Assembly: GCF_004295345.1 (NCBI RefSeq) | Contig: NZ_CP036200.1 | Span: 2,882,001 to 2,946,000, forward strand | Direction of reading: 5' to 3' | Origin: Shewanella maritima | Lineage (GTDB): Bacteria > Pseudomonadota > Gammaproteobacteria > Enterobacterales > Shewanellaceae | DNA: 64,000 bases | Position numbers and translations under genes: made by a program | In this document: piece after piece, positions 56,546 through 64,000 of the stretch | Position numbering within the stretch: position 1 is the stretch's first letter | Layout: every line of letters begins with the position of its first letter | The notes under the pieces: model-generated | What the model was told of the DNA's origin: nothing | Database searches by the model: none | The model's input: the letters and a program-made list of their open reading frames with translations, nothing else

Positions 56546-56868
56546 CGAATGACTAGCCACCTCGGCTAAATGATAGACTTAGTAAAGCCAACCTTAGGGT
56601 TGGCTTTTTGCTGGCAAAGACTCACGCAATGCAAGGTTTAATAACTAGCATCCAATGCAGTTAAGCGCCATTAATCTTTTTCCTATCAACGCCTTGTACA
56701 AGGCTACTAATAAAAATTTCACATAATTCGGATGATGACTTGCCAGCAATAGGGCATAACTGAGATAATCCCCGTCAAGTCTCAATAGAGCAAGGTAATA
56801 TATAGGTCGGCTTTCATCGAAAAGTCGATAAGGCACTCTTTTCAAAATAAGATTCAGACGTATCCGAA
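56546..56868. other. Intergenic region between pilQ and aroK
   Basis: This 323-base gap holds the pilQ terminator and the start of the aroK unit. A 14-base perfect palindrome GCCTTGTACAAGGC is at 56691-56704. A 66-codon minus-strand frame there is not called. No clear promoter is visible. Confidence 0.5.
56585..56611 (+). terminator. Terminator of pilMNOPQ
   Basis: A 9-bp stem (56585-56593 with 56598-56606) is followed by a short T tract. Confidence 0.85.
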
Positions 56869-57384
56869 ATGGCTGAAAAACGTAATATTTTTCTGGTAGG
56901 CCCTATGGGCGCAGGCAAGAGCACAATTGGTCGCCACTTGGCGCAAATGCTGCATTTAGATTTCCACGATTCAGATCAAGAGATTGAGAAGCGTACAGGC
57001 GCAGATATCGCCTGGGTTTTCGATGTCGAAGGCGAAGAAGGCTTTAGACGTCGCGAGGCGCAAGTCATCGCAGATTTATCTGAAAAACAAGGTATTGTAC
57101 TGGCAACCGGCGGTGGCTCTGTACAAAGCAAAGATATCCGCAACTTTCTCTCTGCTCGCGGTATCGTGGTATACCTTGAAACAACCATTGATAAGCAAGT
57201 TGCACGTACTCAACGTGACAAACGTCGCCCACTTCTTCAGGTTGACGACCCAAGAGAAGTACTAGAGAACTTAGCTGAAGTCCGTAACCCTCTGTATGAA
57301 GAGATTGCAGACGTTATTGTTAAGACTGACGAGCAAAGTGCGAAAGTCGTCGCAAATCAAATCATTGATCAATTAGGCTTTTAG
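56869..57384 (+). CDS. aroK: Shikimate kinase I
   Basis: P-loop kinase (171 aa) that phosphorylates shikimate in aromatic amino acid synthesis. The Walker A is GPMGAGKST (about residues 11-19). The substrate-binding '[11 protein letters not shown]' and 'FRRREAQV' and the 'LATGGGSV' loop follow. aroK precedes aroB by 10 bases, as in E. coli. Confidence 0.97.
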   Translation: MAEKRNIFLVGPMGAGKSTIGRHLAQMLHLDFHDSDQEIEKRTGADIAWVFDVEGEEGFRRREAQVIADLSEKQGIVLATGGGSVQSKDIRNFLSARGIVVYLETTIDKQVARTQRDKRRPLLQVDDPREVLENLAEVRNPLYEEIADVIVKTDEQSAKVVANQIIDQLGF

Positions 57385-57394
57385 GAACGGTTTT

Positions 57395-58474
57395 ATGCAA
57401 CAAATTAAGGTCGATTTAGGTGAGAGAAGTTATCCCATTTTTATTGGCCAAGGTTTGATGCATCAAAGTGAGCTGTATTCGCAAACCCTAGCGAATAAAA
57501 AAGCGCTGATCGTCACTAATGACACCATTGCCCCTTTGTATGTAGAACTACTCAAAGCGGCTTTGGTGGCATGCTCTAGTGTTGAGTCTGTAATTTTACC
57601 TGACGGTGAACAGTTCAAAGACTTAATTCACTTAAACCATATCTTTACTGCATTGTTAGAGCACAATTTTGCTCGAGACTGTGTCATCGTTGCCTTAGGC
57701 GGCGGCGTCGTTGGTGACATGGCAGGTTTTGCTGCTGCAAGCTATCAACGCGGTGTGGATTTTATTCAAATTCCAACCACATTATTGTCTCAAGTTGACT
57801 CCTCAGTAGGTGGAAAAACAGCGGTCAATCATGCGCTTGGCAAGAATATGATTGGTGCGTTTTACCAGCCTAAACAAGTCATCATAGATACAGATTGCTT
57901 AAAAACCTTACCAAAGCGCGAATTTGCTGCGGGAATGGCAGAAGTGATCAAGTATGGTGTCATTTGGGATGCAGACTTTTTCCAATGGCTAGAAGATAAC
58001 GTTCAACTTTTGCAATCCTTGGATGCTAAGGCGCTAAGTTATGCGATAGAACGTTGCTGCCAAATTAAGGCGGAAGTCGTAGCACAAGATGAAACCGAGC
58101 GTGGCGTGCGTGCTTTGCTTAACTTAGGGCACACCTTTGGTCATGCCATTGAAGCTGAAATGGGCTATGGCGTGTGGTTGCATGGTGAAGCTGTTGCTGT
58201 CGGTACGGTTCTTGCTGCACAAACGGCGAATCGTTTAAATCTCATTGATGAGTCAATTGTTTGTCGTATTCGAGACATTCACAGTGCGTTTGATCTTCCG
58301 GTCCTAGCGCCAGATTCAATGAATTTTGACAGCTTTATAAAACATATGCGCCGCGACAAAAAAGTACTCGCGGGTCAAATACGCTTAATTTTGCCGACAT
58401 CCATCGGCACCGCTGACGTATTTGGTGATGTTGCAGAATCTCTTCTTCAACAGGTGATTGAGCACGGCGCATAA
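57395..58474 (+). CDS. aroB: 3-dehydroquinate synthase
   Basis: NAD- and metal-dependent enzyme (359 aa) that cyclises DAHP, the second step of the shikimate pathway. '[10 protein letters not shown]', '[21 protein letters not shown]', '[19 protein letters not shown]' and the metal-binding '[12 protein letters not shown]' and 'LHGEAVAVG' are all present. It is followed after 17 bases by damX. Confidence 0.98.
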   Translation: MQQIKVDLGERSYPIFIGQGLMHQSELYSQTLANKKALIVTNDTIAPLYVELLKAALVACSSVESVILPDGEQFKDLIHLNHIFTALLEHNFARDCVIVALGGGVVGDMAGFAAASYQRGVDFIQIPTTLLSQVDSSVGGKTAVNHALGKNMIGAFYQPKQVIIDTDCLKTLPKREFAAGMAEVIKYGVIWDADFFQWLEDNVQLLQSLDAKALSYAIERCCQIKAEVVAQDETERGVRALLNLGHTFGHAIEAEMGYGVWLHGEAVAVGTVLAAQTANRLNLIDESIVCRIRDIHSAFDLPVLAPDSMNFDSFIKHMRRDKKVLAGQIRLILPTSIGTADVFGDVAESLLQQVIEHGA

Positions 58475-58491
58475 ACCTTATTGGTGAGCAT

Positions 58492-60084
58492 GTGTCGGCT
58501 GAACATTTTTTACTGTTACCCACTCAAGAATCGGTAGTTAACCGCTTACAGCATTTGGCAAGCTATGGTGAGCAAGTCACCGTGCTTTGTGGCGCCAAAG
58601 GTTCGGGAAAATCTACCCTAGCAACAGTATTAGCGACAGAACTAGACGACCACAATTCGGCTTTGATTGTGTGTCCTGCTCATGTAGATGCCGCAGAGAT
58701 CAGACGCAAAATATTGGTGCAGTTACTCAGTGCGCCAATTTTTGATGACGAAGTTCCATTGCCCGAAACCCTACTCAAAGTTCAATCTAGCCTGCAAAAA
58801 CCACTGCACATTATTATTGATGATGCTCACCTGCTGCCGCTAGAAATATGGGTGGAATGTATTCTGTTAAGCCAGCTATGCTGCGCAGGTAAGCTGGTTA
58901 CCGTCACTTTGACTTGCTTATACGAGCCTTGGAGTGCGCTATCCACTCAGCTTGGGCAATCAATGGCTGAGCATCTACTGCAGGTAGATGTTGACCCTTT
59001 GCCCATTGCTGAGCGCGAAGGCTTGTATCGAACTTTGCTAACACAAAGTGGGCAATCACCATTTATCCCTAGAGAGATTGTCAGTGGCAAACTAGAGAAG
59101 CAATTGGGCAGCCCTGCTGAGGTGATTGAGTTACTAGGTGTTGCTTTAGCTGAGCCAGAGGTCGAGGTGGCAAGGTGGCGCCAATGGCTAAAGCCAATAC
59201 GCAATGTGGCAATAACAATGGTGATTACCGCTATTGCAGTGTTTGGATATCTGTATCAAACAGGACAGGGCTTAAATGAGCTTAATTCCTTACCTGTAGA
59301 CAGTGCTGCAAATCAGCCTGTAAAAAACAGCATTGAGCTTACTGCACTACAAACTCTGCAACACAAGCGGGCGCAGCAAGCGAACCTAAACTGGGCAAGC
59401 CGCTTATTTGAGGTTGAAGGTGAGCAGGTGAGTTTATCAATTCAACCGAATTTACTTGGGTTATTGCATGTTGAGTCAAGGTTTGACGCAGATGAGATAG
59501 TTCAAGCGCAAGTCATTGCCAAGGTAAAAGCACCTATAGTCGAGCATGAGTATGTAGAGGAGAACAACCAAGTTGACGCTCATCTCCTTGTAGCTGAACC
59601 GGTTAAGCATGAGTTGGTAAATACTGAGACTCCCATGAATAACTCAGTTAATGATCTGGTTAATAGTGAGAGTCAGGAGATTGAATTGCAGTACGGTACA
59701 CCTGAAGAAGGCTCTGTCATCGCTGCTAACTCTGCCCAAATCTCACAAGATGAGCTTGCAGAAGTTGAGCTCGCAAGCGCTGAGCCGATTGAGACACTTA
59801 CAGAGCAAGATAATCGTGTGCCACGCAATGGTTATACTTTACAGCTGGCCAGTGTGACTCAGCAAAAATCACTTAAGCCATTTTTGTCAGCTCTGGCAAA
59901 TGATAGCAGTTGGTACTTAAGTGAGCATAAATCTAAGTTTGTGTTGTTTGTTGGTAATTTTGCTTCGGCAACAGATGCCAGCGAAAAAGCTAAGCAGCTG
60001 CAAAGTGAGTTTGGCTTTGCAGCGCCTTGGGTGCGCAAGTGGCAAGATTTATCAGATTATCAAATTTCGTCCAATCAGCTGTAA
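58492..60084 (+). CDS. damX: DamX-like protein with AAA ATPase and SPOR domains
   Basis: Division-associated membrane protein (530 aa). An N-terminal AAA-type ATPase domain has Walker A GAKGSGKST (residues 34-42) and 'IIIDDAHLLP'. A membrane helix follows (about 238-258), then an acidic low-complexity linker and a C-terminal SPOR domain (about 445-525) that binds denuded peptidoglycan at the septum. The start is GTG at 58492. The product differs from E. coli DamX in having the full ATPase part, which is common in marine gammaproteobacteria. Confidence 0.9.
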   Translation: MSAEHFLLLPTQESVVNRLQHLASYGEQVTVLCGAKGSGKSTLATVLATELDDHNSALIVCPAHVDAAEIRRKILVQLLSAPIFDDEVPLPETLLKVQSSLQKPLHIIIDDAHLLPLEIWVECILLSQLCCAGKLVTVTLTCLYEPWSALSTQLGQSMAEHLLQVDVDPLPIAEREGLYRTLLTQSGQSPFIPREIVSGKLEKQLGSPAEVIELLGVALAEPEVEVARWRQWLKPIRNVAITMVITAIAVFGYLYQTGQGLNELNSLPVDSAANQPVKNSIELTALQTLQHKRAQQANLNWASRLFEVEGEQVSLSIQPNLLGLLHVESRFDADEIVQAQVIAKVKAPIVEHEYVEENNQVDAHLLVAEPVKHELVNTETPMNNSVNDLVNSESQEIELQYGTPEEGSVIAANSAQISQDELAEVELASAEPIETLTEQDNRVPRNGYTLQLASVTQQKSLKPFLSALANDSSWYLSEHKSKFVLFVGNFASATDASEKAKQLQSEFGFAAPWVRKWQDLSDYQISSNQL

Positions 60085-60112
60085 TACCAAGCAATTTAAT
60101 TGATATTTAGCG

Positions 60113-60141
60113 GTGATAAATCAGGGTAAACAGAGTACAAT
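60113..60141 (+). promoter_or_regulatory. Candidate dam promoter
   Basis: -35 GTGATA (60113-60118, four of six) and -10 TACAAT (60136-60141, five of six) are spaced by 17 bases. They lie 51 bases before the dam ATG and after the damX stop. Confidence 0.5.
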
Positions 60142-60191
60142 CGTCACCTTTGAATTTTGGTGAAAAACCGTTTTTGGCGCAACCCCATTTA

Positions 60192-61031
60192 ATGAATACT
60201 AAGCACAGAGCCTTCCTTAAATGGGCAGGTGGTAAATACAAACTGGTTGATGAGTTAGCTAAACACTTACCTAATGGTGAGCGTTTGGTGGAGCCATTTG
60301 TGGGTGCTGGTTCGGTATTTTTAAACACTGACTATGACAGTTATCTACTTTGCGATATTAACCAAGATTTAATCCACCTATACGAAATTGTAAAGTCGCG
60401 ACCGGATGAATACATCGTGGCAGCGAAAGCCTTGTTTGTTGAGAGCATGAATAACAAAGAGGCTTACTACAAAATTCGTGAAGAGTTTAATCAATCCAGC
60501 GATCCTTTCCTGCGCTCAGTTTACTTCCTATATATGAACCGTCATGGTTTCAATGGTTTATGCCGTTATAACCGTAAAGGTGGCTTTAACGTACCGTTTG
60601 GTTCATATAAGAAACCTTACTTCCCTGAGCAAGAAATTCGCTACTTTGCTGAAAAAGCACAAAAAGCCGAATTTAAGTGTATTGGCTACGAACAAGCTTT
60701 TGAGTTAGCTCAAAACGGTGATGTTATTTATTGCGATCCGCCATATGCTCCCTTGTCGACGACAGCAAGCTTTACTACCTATGTGGGTAAAGGCTTCTCT
60801 CTTGATGACCAGGCATTATTAGCGCGTCATTCGCGCCATATTGCCCATAGAAGTAATATTCCCGTGGTGATCAGCAACCATGATATTCCGTTAACACGAG
60901 AGCTATATCGAGGGGCAAATCACGCCACAGTTGCTGTACAGCGTAATATTAGTCAAAAGGGAAGCGGGCGTAATAAAGTTGATGAAATCATTGCTTTATA
61001 CGACCACCATTATCAGGATGAAGAGTATTAA
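60192..61031 (+). CDS. dam: DNA adenine methyltransferase (GATC)
   Basis: Class alpha N6-adenine methylase (279 aa; E. coli 278) that modifies GATC and marks old strands for mismatch repair and replication timing. The SAM-binding 'AFLKWAGGKYKLVDEL' and 'FVGAGSVFLNT' come first, and the catalytic DPPY is Asp182 to Tyr185. The ATG at 60192 gives the family N-terminus; a TTG-initiated frame from 60150 adds unrelated residues. Confidence 0.98.
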   Translation: MNTKHRAFLKWAGGKYKLVDELAKHLPNGERLVEPFVGAGSVFLNTDYDSYLLCDINQDLIHLYEIVKSRPDEYIVAAKALFVESMNNKEAYYKIREEFNQSSDPFLRSVYFLYMNRHGFNGLCRYNRKGGFNVPFGSYKKPYFPEQEIRYFAEKAQKAEFKCIGYEQAFELAQNGDVIYCDPPYAPLSTTASFTTYVGKGFSLDDQALLARHSRHIAHRSNIPVVISNHDIPLTRELYRGANHATVAVQRNISQKGSGRNKVDEIIALYDHHYQDEEY

Positions 61032-61080
61032 GCTTAGCGATTTTACCCTATCTAGCTCAGTTAAAGCTGCGTCTTGGCAG

Positions 61081-61263
61081 CTAATTAGCTAGCACTAACT
61101 TAACCACTAAAATCAACCCTAATACAAAACACAGCGCAAGGATAATTCCCATAACAATAAAGGGAACTGGGGATTGACTGCTGAAGTCGAGCTCACGTCT
61201 TTGTTCGGTTTGCACACCAAAAAACGCAGCAAGAGTGCTGGTCAACACCTGCCAAAAGTTCAT
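61081..61263 (-). CDS. DUF2970 small membrane protein
   Basis: A 60-residue protein with one clear C-terminal membrane helix (about 32-58) and 'VLTSTLAAFFGVQTEQRRELDF', typical of DUF2970. Function unknown. It is read against the dam cluster and lies 12 bases after the hypothetical gene at 61276. Confidence 0.85.
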   Translation of the reverse strand: MNFWQVLTSTLAAFFGVQTEQRRELDFSSQSPVPFIVMGIILALCFVLGLILVVKLVLAN

Positions 61264-61275
61264 GATATTCGAGCG

Positions 61276-61635
61276 CTATTCAGCGTGGTTTGTGTTACTT
61301 GGAAGATCTGAAAGGGGTTTATCTTCGTGTCCGTGCAGTAATTCGATAAGATCGATAAAGTGGAATTGAGTCGAGCGGCTGTTGCCTGTTAACCAGCTAC
61401 CCCAACTTAAGTCGGTCACTTCAGATGCGCATCGGTTATTAGGGTGACTGCTTGGTAAGCTAGTGTTGTAGGTTGTACCAGAATCACACACACAAGCTTT
61501 GGTTTGTAGGTTTTCGCTCTGAGCATTATTGAAGCTAAATGCTACCACGCTGCCAACAGCCGCAAACGCGAAAGCGGGCTTAAGTAATTGATTACTAAGC
61601 TTTGATAATTTCGTGTTCTTGTTATGTTGTTCCAT
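61276..61635 (-). CDS. Hypothetical protein with one membrane or signal segment
   Basis: A 119-residue protein that I do not recognise. Residues about 20-40 form a hydrophobic stretch (signal peptide or anchor) after a polar Asn/Lys/Ser-rich N-terminus. A 'ACVCDSG' pair and one later Cys follow. The rest is Ser/Asn/His-rich. I use the ATG at 61635, which has AAGGA seven bases upstream; a longer frame starts at 61671. A -10-like TATAAT lies about 66 bases further up on the minus strand. It is probably real but lineage-restricted. Confidence 0.6.
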   Translation of the reverse strand: MEQHNKNTKLSKLSNQLLKPAFAFAAVGSVVAFSFNNAQSENLQTKACVCDSGTTYNTSLPSSHPNNRCASEVTDLSWGSWLTGNSRSTQFHFIDLIELLHGHEDKPLSDLPSNTNHAE

Positions 61636-62071
61636 AGCGAAATCCTTGCTGTGTTGTTGGCAAACGTTCAATACAGAATAAACCTATATAAAGTAGGCAT
61701 ATTATAGCAAAGCCGTATAGAGAATGAACACAGTTTGTTGCATATATTGTACTTTTTGCGTAGATACTCTTTGGTAGAATTCGCTATCTGTTTACGTTTT
61801 GTAGTTTTTTATCCGGTACACCATAGATTATTGCGTCTTACTTTAAACAATTCACTCGAATGTCCAGTACGTTGCCAGTATATGAATCGGTTCAATTTTT
61901 TTCATGTCACTGTGCATAAATATGCGATTAGCTCACCACGGGAAAGAGTGTTGTGTAATAAAAACGGCAATCTTTACTAGAGCACTTGGGGCGCAAGGGG
62001 TAAAATAGCGCGCAATTTACGGCGTTATTTACAGAGCCGCGTCACTTATTTTCAAGCCTTTAGGGATCACC
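61636..62071. other. Intergenic region before rpe
   Basis: This 436-base gap separates the hypothetical gene from rpe, which is read the other way. It should contain the promoter of rpe-gph-trpS, but I see no clear -35/-10 pair. An 81-codon frame (61735-61980) with a TTG start and no recognisable product is not called. Confidence 0.5.
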
Positions 62072-62743
62072 ATGCGTCCATACTTAATTGCTCCATCGAT
62101 TTTATCTGCAGACTTTGCTCGTTTGGGTGAAGACGTTGATGCTGTACTCAAAGCTGGTGCAGATGTTGTGCACTTTGATGTGATGGATAATCACTATGTG
62201 CCAAACTTAACTATCGGCCCTATGGTGTGTAAGGCGCTTCGTGATTACGGTGTGACAGCTGATATTGACGTGCACTTAATGGTAAAGCCGGTTGATCGCA
62301 TCATTCCAGATTTCGCTAAAGCTGGCGCATCTATCATTACTTTCCATCCAGAAGCTTCTGAGCACATTGATCGTACGTTGCAACTGATTAAAGAATCAGG
62401 CTGTAAAGCTGGCTTAGTCTTTAACCCGGCAACTTCACTACATTACCTTGACCATGTTATGGACAAGCTAGATGTGATTTTACTTATGTCAGTTAACCCT
62501 GGTTTTGGCGGGCAGTCATTTATTCCATCGACGTTAGATAAGCTGCGTCAAGTCCGTGAGCGTATTGACGCCAGCGGCTATGACATCCGCCTTGAAGTTG
62601 ATGGTGGTGTTAAGACCGACAATATTGCTGAAATCGCCGCCGCTGGTGCTGATATGTTTGTAGCGGGTAGCGCTATTTTCAATCAGCCTGACTATAAAGC
62701 TGTGATTGACGATATGCGCGCTGAGCTTGCAAAAGTCGGATAA
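62072..62743 (+). CDS. rpe: Ribulose-phosphate 3-epimerase
   Basis: TIM-barrel enzyme (223 aa) of the pentose phosphate pathway that interconverts ribulose 5-phosphate and xylulose 5-phosphate. '[16 protein letters not shown]', '[17 protein letters not shown]', 'DVHLMVKP', '[14 protein letters not shown]' and '[10 protein letters not shown]' carry the metal-binding and catalytic residues. It belongs to the conserved dam-rpe-gph-trpS order. Confidence 0.98.
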   Translation: MRPYLIAPSILSADFARLGEDVDAVLKAGADVVHFDVMDNHYVPNLTIGPMVCKALRDYGVTADIDVHLMVKPVDRIIPDFAKAGASIITFHPEASEHIDRTLQLIKESGCKAGLVFNPATSLHYLDHVMDKLDVILLMSVNPGFGGQSFIPSTLDKLRQVRERIDASGYDIRLEVDGGVKTDNIAEIAAAGADMFVAGSAIFNQPDYKAVIDDMRAELAKVG

Positions 62744-62826
62744 TTTTATCGGTTCTCAAAGCTGTTGCTGCCAACGCGCCGCCACAGCTTTGTTGTCTTT
62801 AAAGCTAAAGCTTTAAGAGGTAGACA

Positions 62827-63525
62827 ATGACTCAGTTTAATAACATTAAAGCCATCGCATTTGATTTAGACGGCACTCTGGTTGATAGCGTGCCGGATTT
62901 AGCCGCGGCAACCAATGCCACCTTGGTTGAATTATCGCTACCTAAAACGAGCGAGCAGCAGGTGCGTTCCTGGGTTGGTAACGGCGCACGGGTGTTAATG
63001 CAACGCGCGCTACAATTTGCTAAGCCTGAGTTAGCGCTTGAGCAAAATAAAACCCAGCTCGAAGATATGTTAGCTACTGTGATGCCGCGTTTTATGCACC
63101 ACTATGGCCTCCACCTAGAAAAGCACAGCAATCTTTACCCTAACGTGTTTGATACGCTAACTAAGCTCAAGCAAGCTGGCTATAAGATGGCCATTGTCAC
63201 TAACAAGCCATATCAGTTTACCATTCCACTATTGAAGTCATTTGCAATCGATGAGTTCTTTGAAGTGGTGCTTGGTGGCGACTCACTTGAAAAGATGAAG
63301 CCAGATCCGCTGCCTCTTAATCACTTATTAGCGCATTGGCAACTAACAAATGAGCAGCTTTTGATGGTTGGCGACTCGAAAAATGATATTCTAGCCGCCC
63401 AAGCAGCAAATGTAGCGGCGATAGGGTTGACCTATGGCTATAACTACGGCGAACATATTGGATTAAGTTCACCAACAGCCGTGTGCGAAGATTTTGCGCA
63501 AGTTGGCGAGTTACTTTTAGATTAA
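62827..63525 (+). CDS. gph: Phosphoglycolate phosphatase
   Basis: HAD-family phosphatase (232 aa) that removes 2-phosphoglycolate formed in DNA repair. Motif I is 'AFDLDGTLVDSVPDL', motif II 'AIVTNKP', motif III 'KMKPDPLPL' and motif IV 'LMVGDSKNDILAAQAANV'. An inverted repeat (62757-62765 with 62784-62792) lies in the gap after rpe. gph is followed by trpS after 21 bases. Confidence 0.96.
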   Translation: MTQFNNIKAIAFDLDGTLVDSVPDLAAATNATLVELSLPKTSEQQVRSWVGNGARVLMQRALQFAKPELALEQNKTQLEDMLATVMPRFMHHYGLHLEKHSNLYPNVFDTLTKLKQAGYKMAIVTNKPYQFTIPLLKSFAIDEFFEVVLGGDSLEKMKPDPLPLNHLLAHWQLTNEQLLMVGDSKNDILAAQAANVAAIGLTYGYNYGEHIGLSSPTAVCEDFAQVGELLLD

Positions 63526-63546
63526 TTTTATTGGAGCAAGACTTTC

Positions 63547-64000
63547 ATGACTAAACCCATCGTTTTCAGCGGCGCGCAGCCTTCAGGCGAGTTAACCATA
63601 GGTAACTATATGGGCGCACTACGTCAATGGGTATCAATGCAAGATAGTCATGATTGTATCTACTGTGTGGTTGACCTACACGCCATTACCGTGCGCCAAG
63701 ACCCTAAAGCACTGCGTGAAGCCTGTTTAGATACGTTAGCACTGTACCTTGCTTGTGGTGTTGACCCTCAAAAGAGCACAGTATTTATTCAGTCTCATGT
63801 ACCAGAACATGCGCAACTTAGCTGGGCATTAAACTGTTACACCCAAATGGGCGAGCTTAACCGCATGACCCAGTTTAAAGACAAATCACAAAAGCACGCC
63901 AACAACATTAACGTGGGTCTATTTGGTTATCCTGTATTGATGGCGGCTGATATCTTGCTATATCAAGCAAATGAAATCCCAGTAGGGCAAGATCAAATGC
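63547..64000 (+). CDS. trpS: Tryptophanyl-tRNA synthetase (5' part; continues past window)
   Basis: Class I aminoacyl-tRNA synthetase. The first 151 residues are visible. '[17 protein letters not shown]' contains the HIGH-equivalent TIGN, and '[19 protein letters not shown]' is the conserved tryptophan pocket region. The KMSKS loop lies outside the window. It ends the aroK-to-trpS cluster. Confidence 0.97.
   Translation, partial: MTKPIVFSGAQPSGELTIGNYMGALRQWVSMQDSHDCIYCVVDLHAITVRQDPKALREACLDTLALYLACGVDPQKSTVFIQSHVPEHAQLSWALNCYTQMGELNRMTQFKDKSQKHANNINVGLFGYPVLMAADILLYQANEIPVGQDQM

Noticed and set aside
60083..60091. TAATACCAA after damX, similar to the left end of the MITE-like element
   Set aside because: Only nine bases agree and the following sequence differs, so chance is a sufficient explanation.
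61735..61980. 81-codon plus-strand frame before rpe
   Set aside because: TTG start without a ribosome site and a sequence rich in aromatic and basic residues unlike the neighbouring genes.
62757..62792. Nine-base inverted repeat between rpe and gph as a terminator
   Set aside because: The loop is 18 bases and the tail (TTGTCTTT) is weak; the genes are expected to be co-transcribed.
1..64000. Defence islands, prophage, CRISPR arrays, integrons or tRNA genes
   Set aside because: I looked for regular spaced repeats, integrase or transposase motifs and tRNA-like cloverleafs and saw none; the only methylase is the housekeeping Dam.

Overview
The window is a 64 kb piece of a gammaproteobacterial chromosome, most likely Shewanella or a close relative in the Alteromonadales. 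The gene set and order point there: a lexA-sulA pair beside plsB and a caa3-type cytochrome oxidase operon; typA divergent from glnA, with glnL-glnG on the typA side; gmk-rpoZ-spoT; mrcA divergent from pilMNOPQ; and aroK-aroB-damX-dam-rpe-gph-trpS. Several lineage-typical small families (DUF2909, DUF2959, DUF2970, DUF3014, DUF4124) also fit. No prophage, plasmid, CRISPR, insertion sequence, rRNA or tRNA was seen, and almost everything is core genome. This assignment is from gene content only, not from a database search.

Layout. 1-5.5 kb: an accessory chemotaxis operon on the minus strand (STAS protein, CheY, CheA, CheW, double-PAS chemoreceptor cut by the window edge). 5.6-14.5 kb: the minus-strand cytochrome c oxidase operon coxB-coxA-ctaG-coxC-surf1-(CX3C protein)-ctaA-ctaB-sco, with a small DUF2909 gene on the opposite strand overlapping the surf1 start. 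CoxB carries two nearly identical C-terminal cytochrome c domains. 15-16 kb: the SOS operon lexA-sulA with two LexA boxes. 16.3-20 kb: plsB and an aromatic amino acid transporter. 20-21.3 kb: a palindromic repeat, a two-domain VOC protein and gluconokinase.

21.8-29 kb: the nitrogen control region. glnL-glnG, a DUF4124 protein and typA lie on the minus strand and glnA on the plus strand. NtrC-type palindromes sit just upstream of glnL and in the glnA promoter, which also has a sigma-54 -24/-12 element. 29-34.5 kb: a frameshifted prepilin gene, a DUF2959 lipoprotein, small membrane proteins, a YihY-type protein, an unrecognised lipoprotein, dtd, a YiiD-like thioesterase and a DUF3014 protein. 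34.7-45.2 kb: recG, a DesK/DesR-like two-component pair with a TPR protein, an AMP-forming acyl-CoA synthetase, ridA, spoT, rpoZ and gmk.

45.6-48.6 kb: an unrecognised membrane protein, an APH-fold kinase and a YjjG-like nucleotidase, ending in a MITE-like palindrome. 48.9-56.5 kb: mrcA divergent from pilMNOPQ, where pilQ is broken by a one-base deletion. 56.9-64 kb: the aroK-to-trpS cluster, with trpS cut by the window edge.

The most notable signals are two frameshifts, in pilQ and in an orphan prepilin gene. Each is exactly repaired by adding one G to a GGGG tract. Other notable signals are the recent internal duplication of the CoxB cytochrome domain, the overlapping NtrC palindromes at glnL, and two palindromic repeat families. 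I did not find convincing evidence of a wholly new system.
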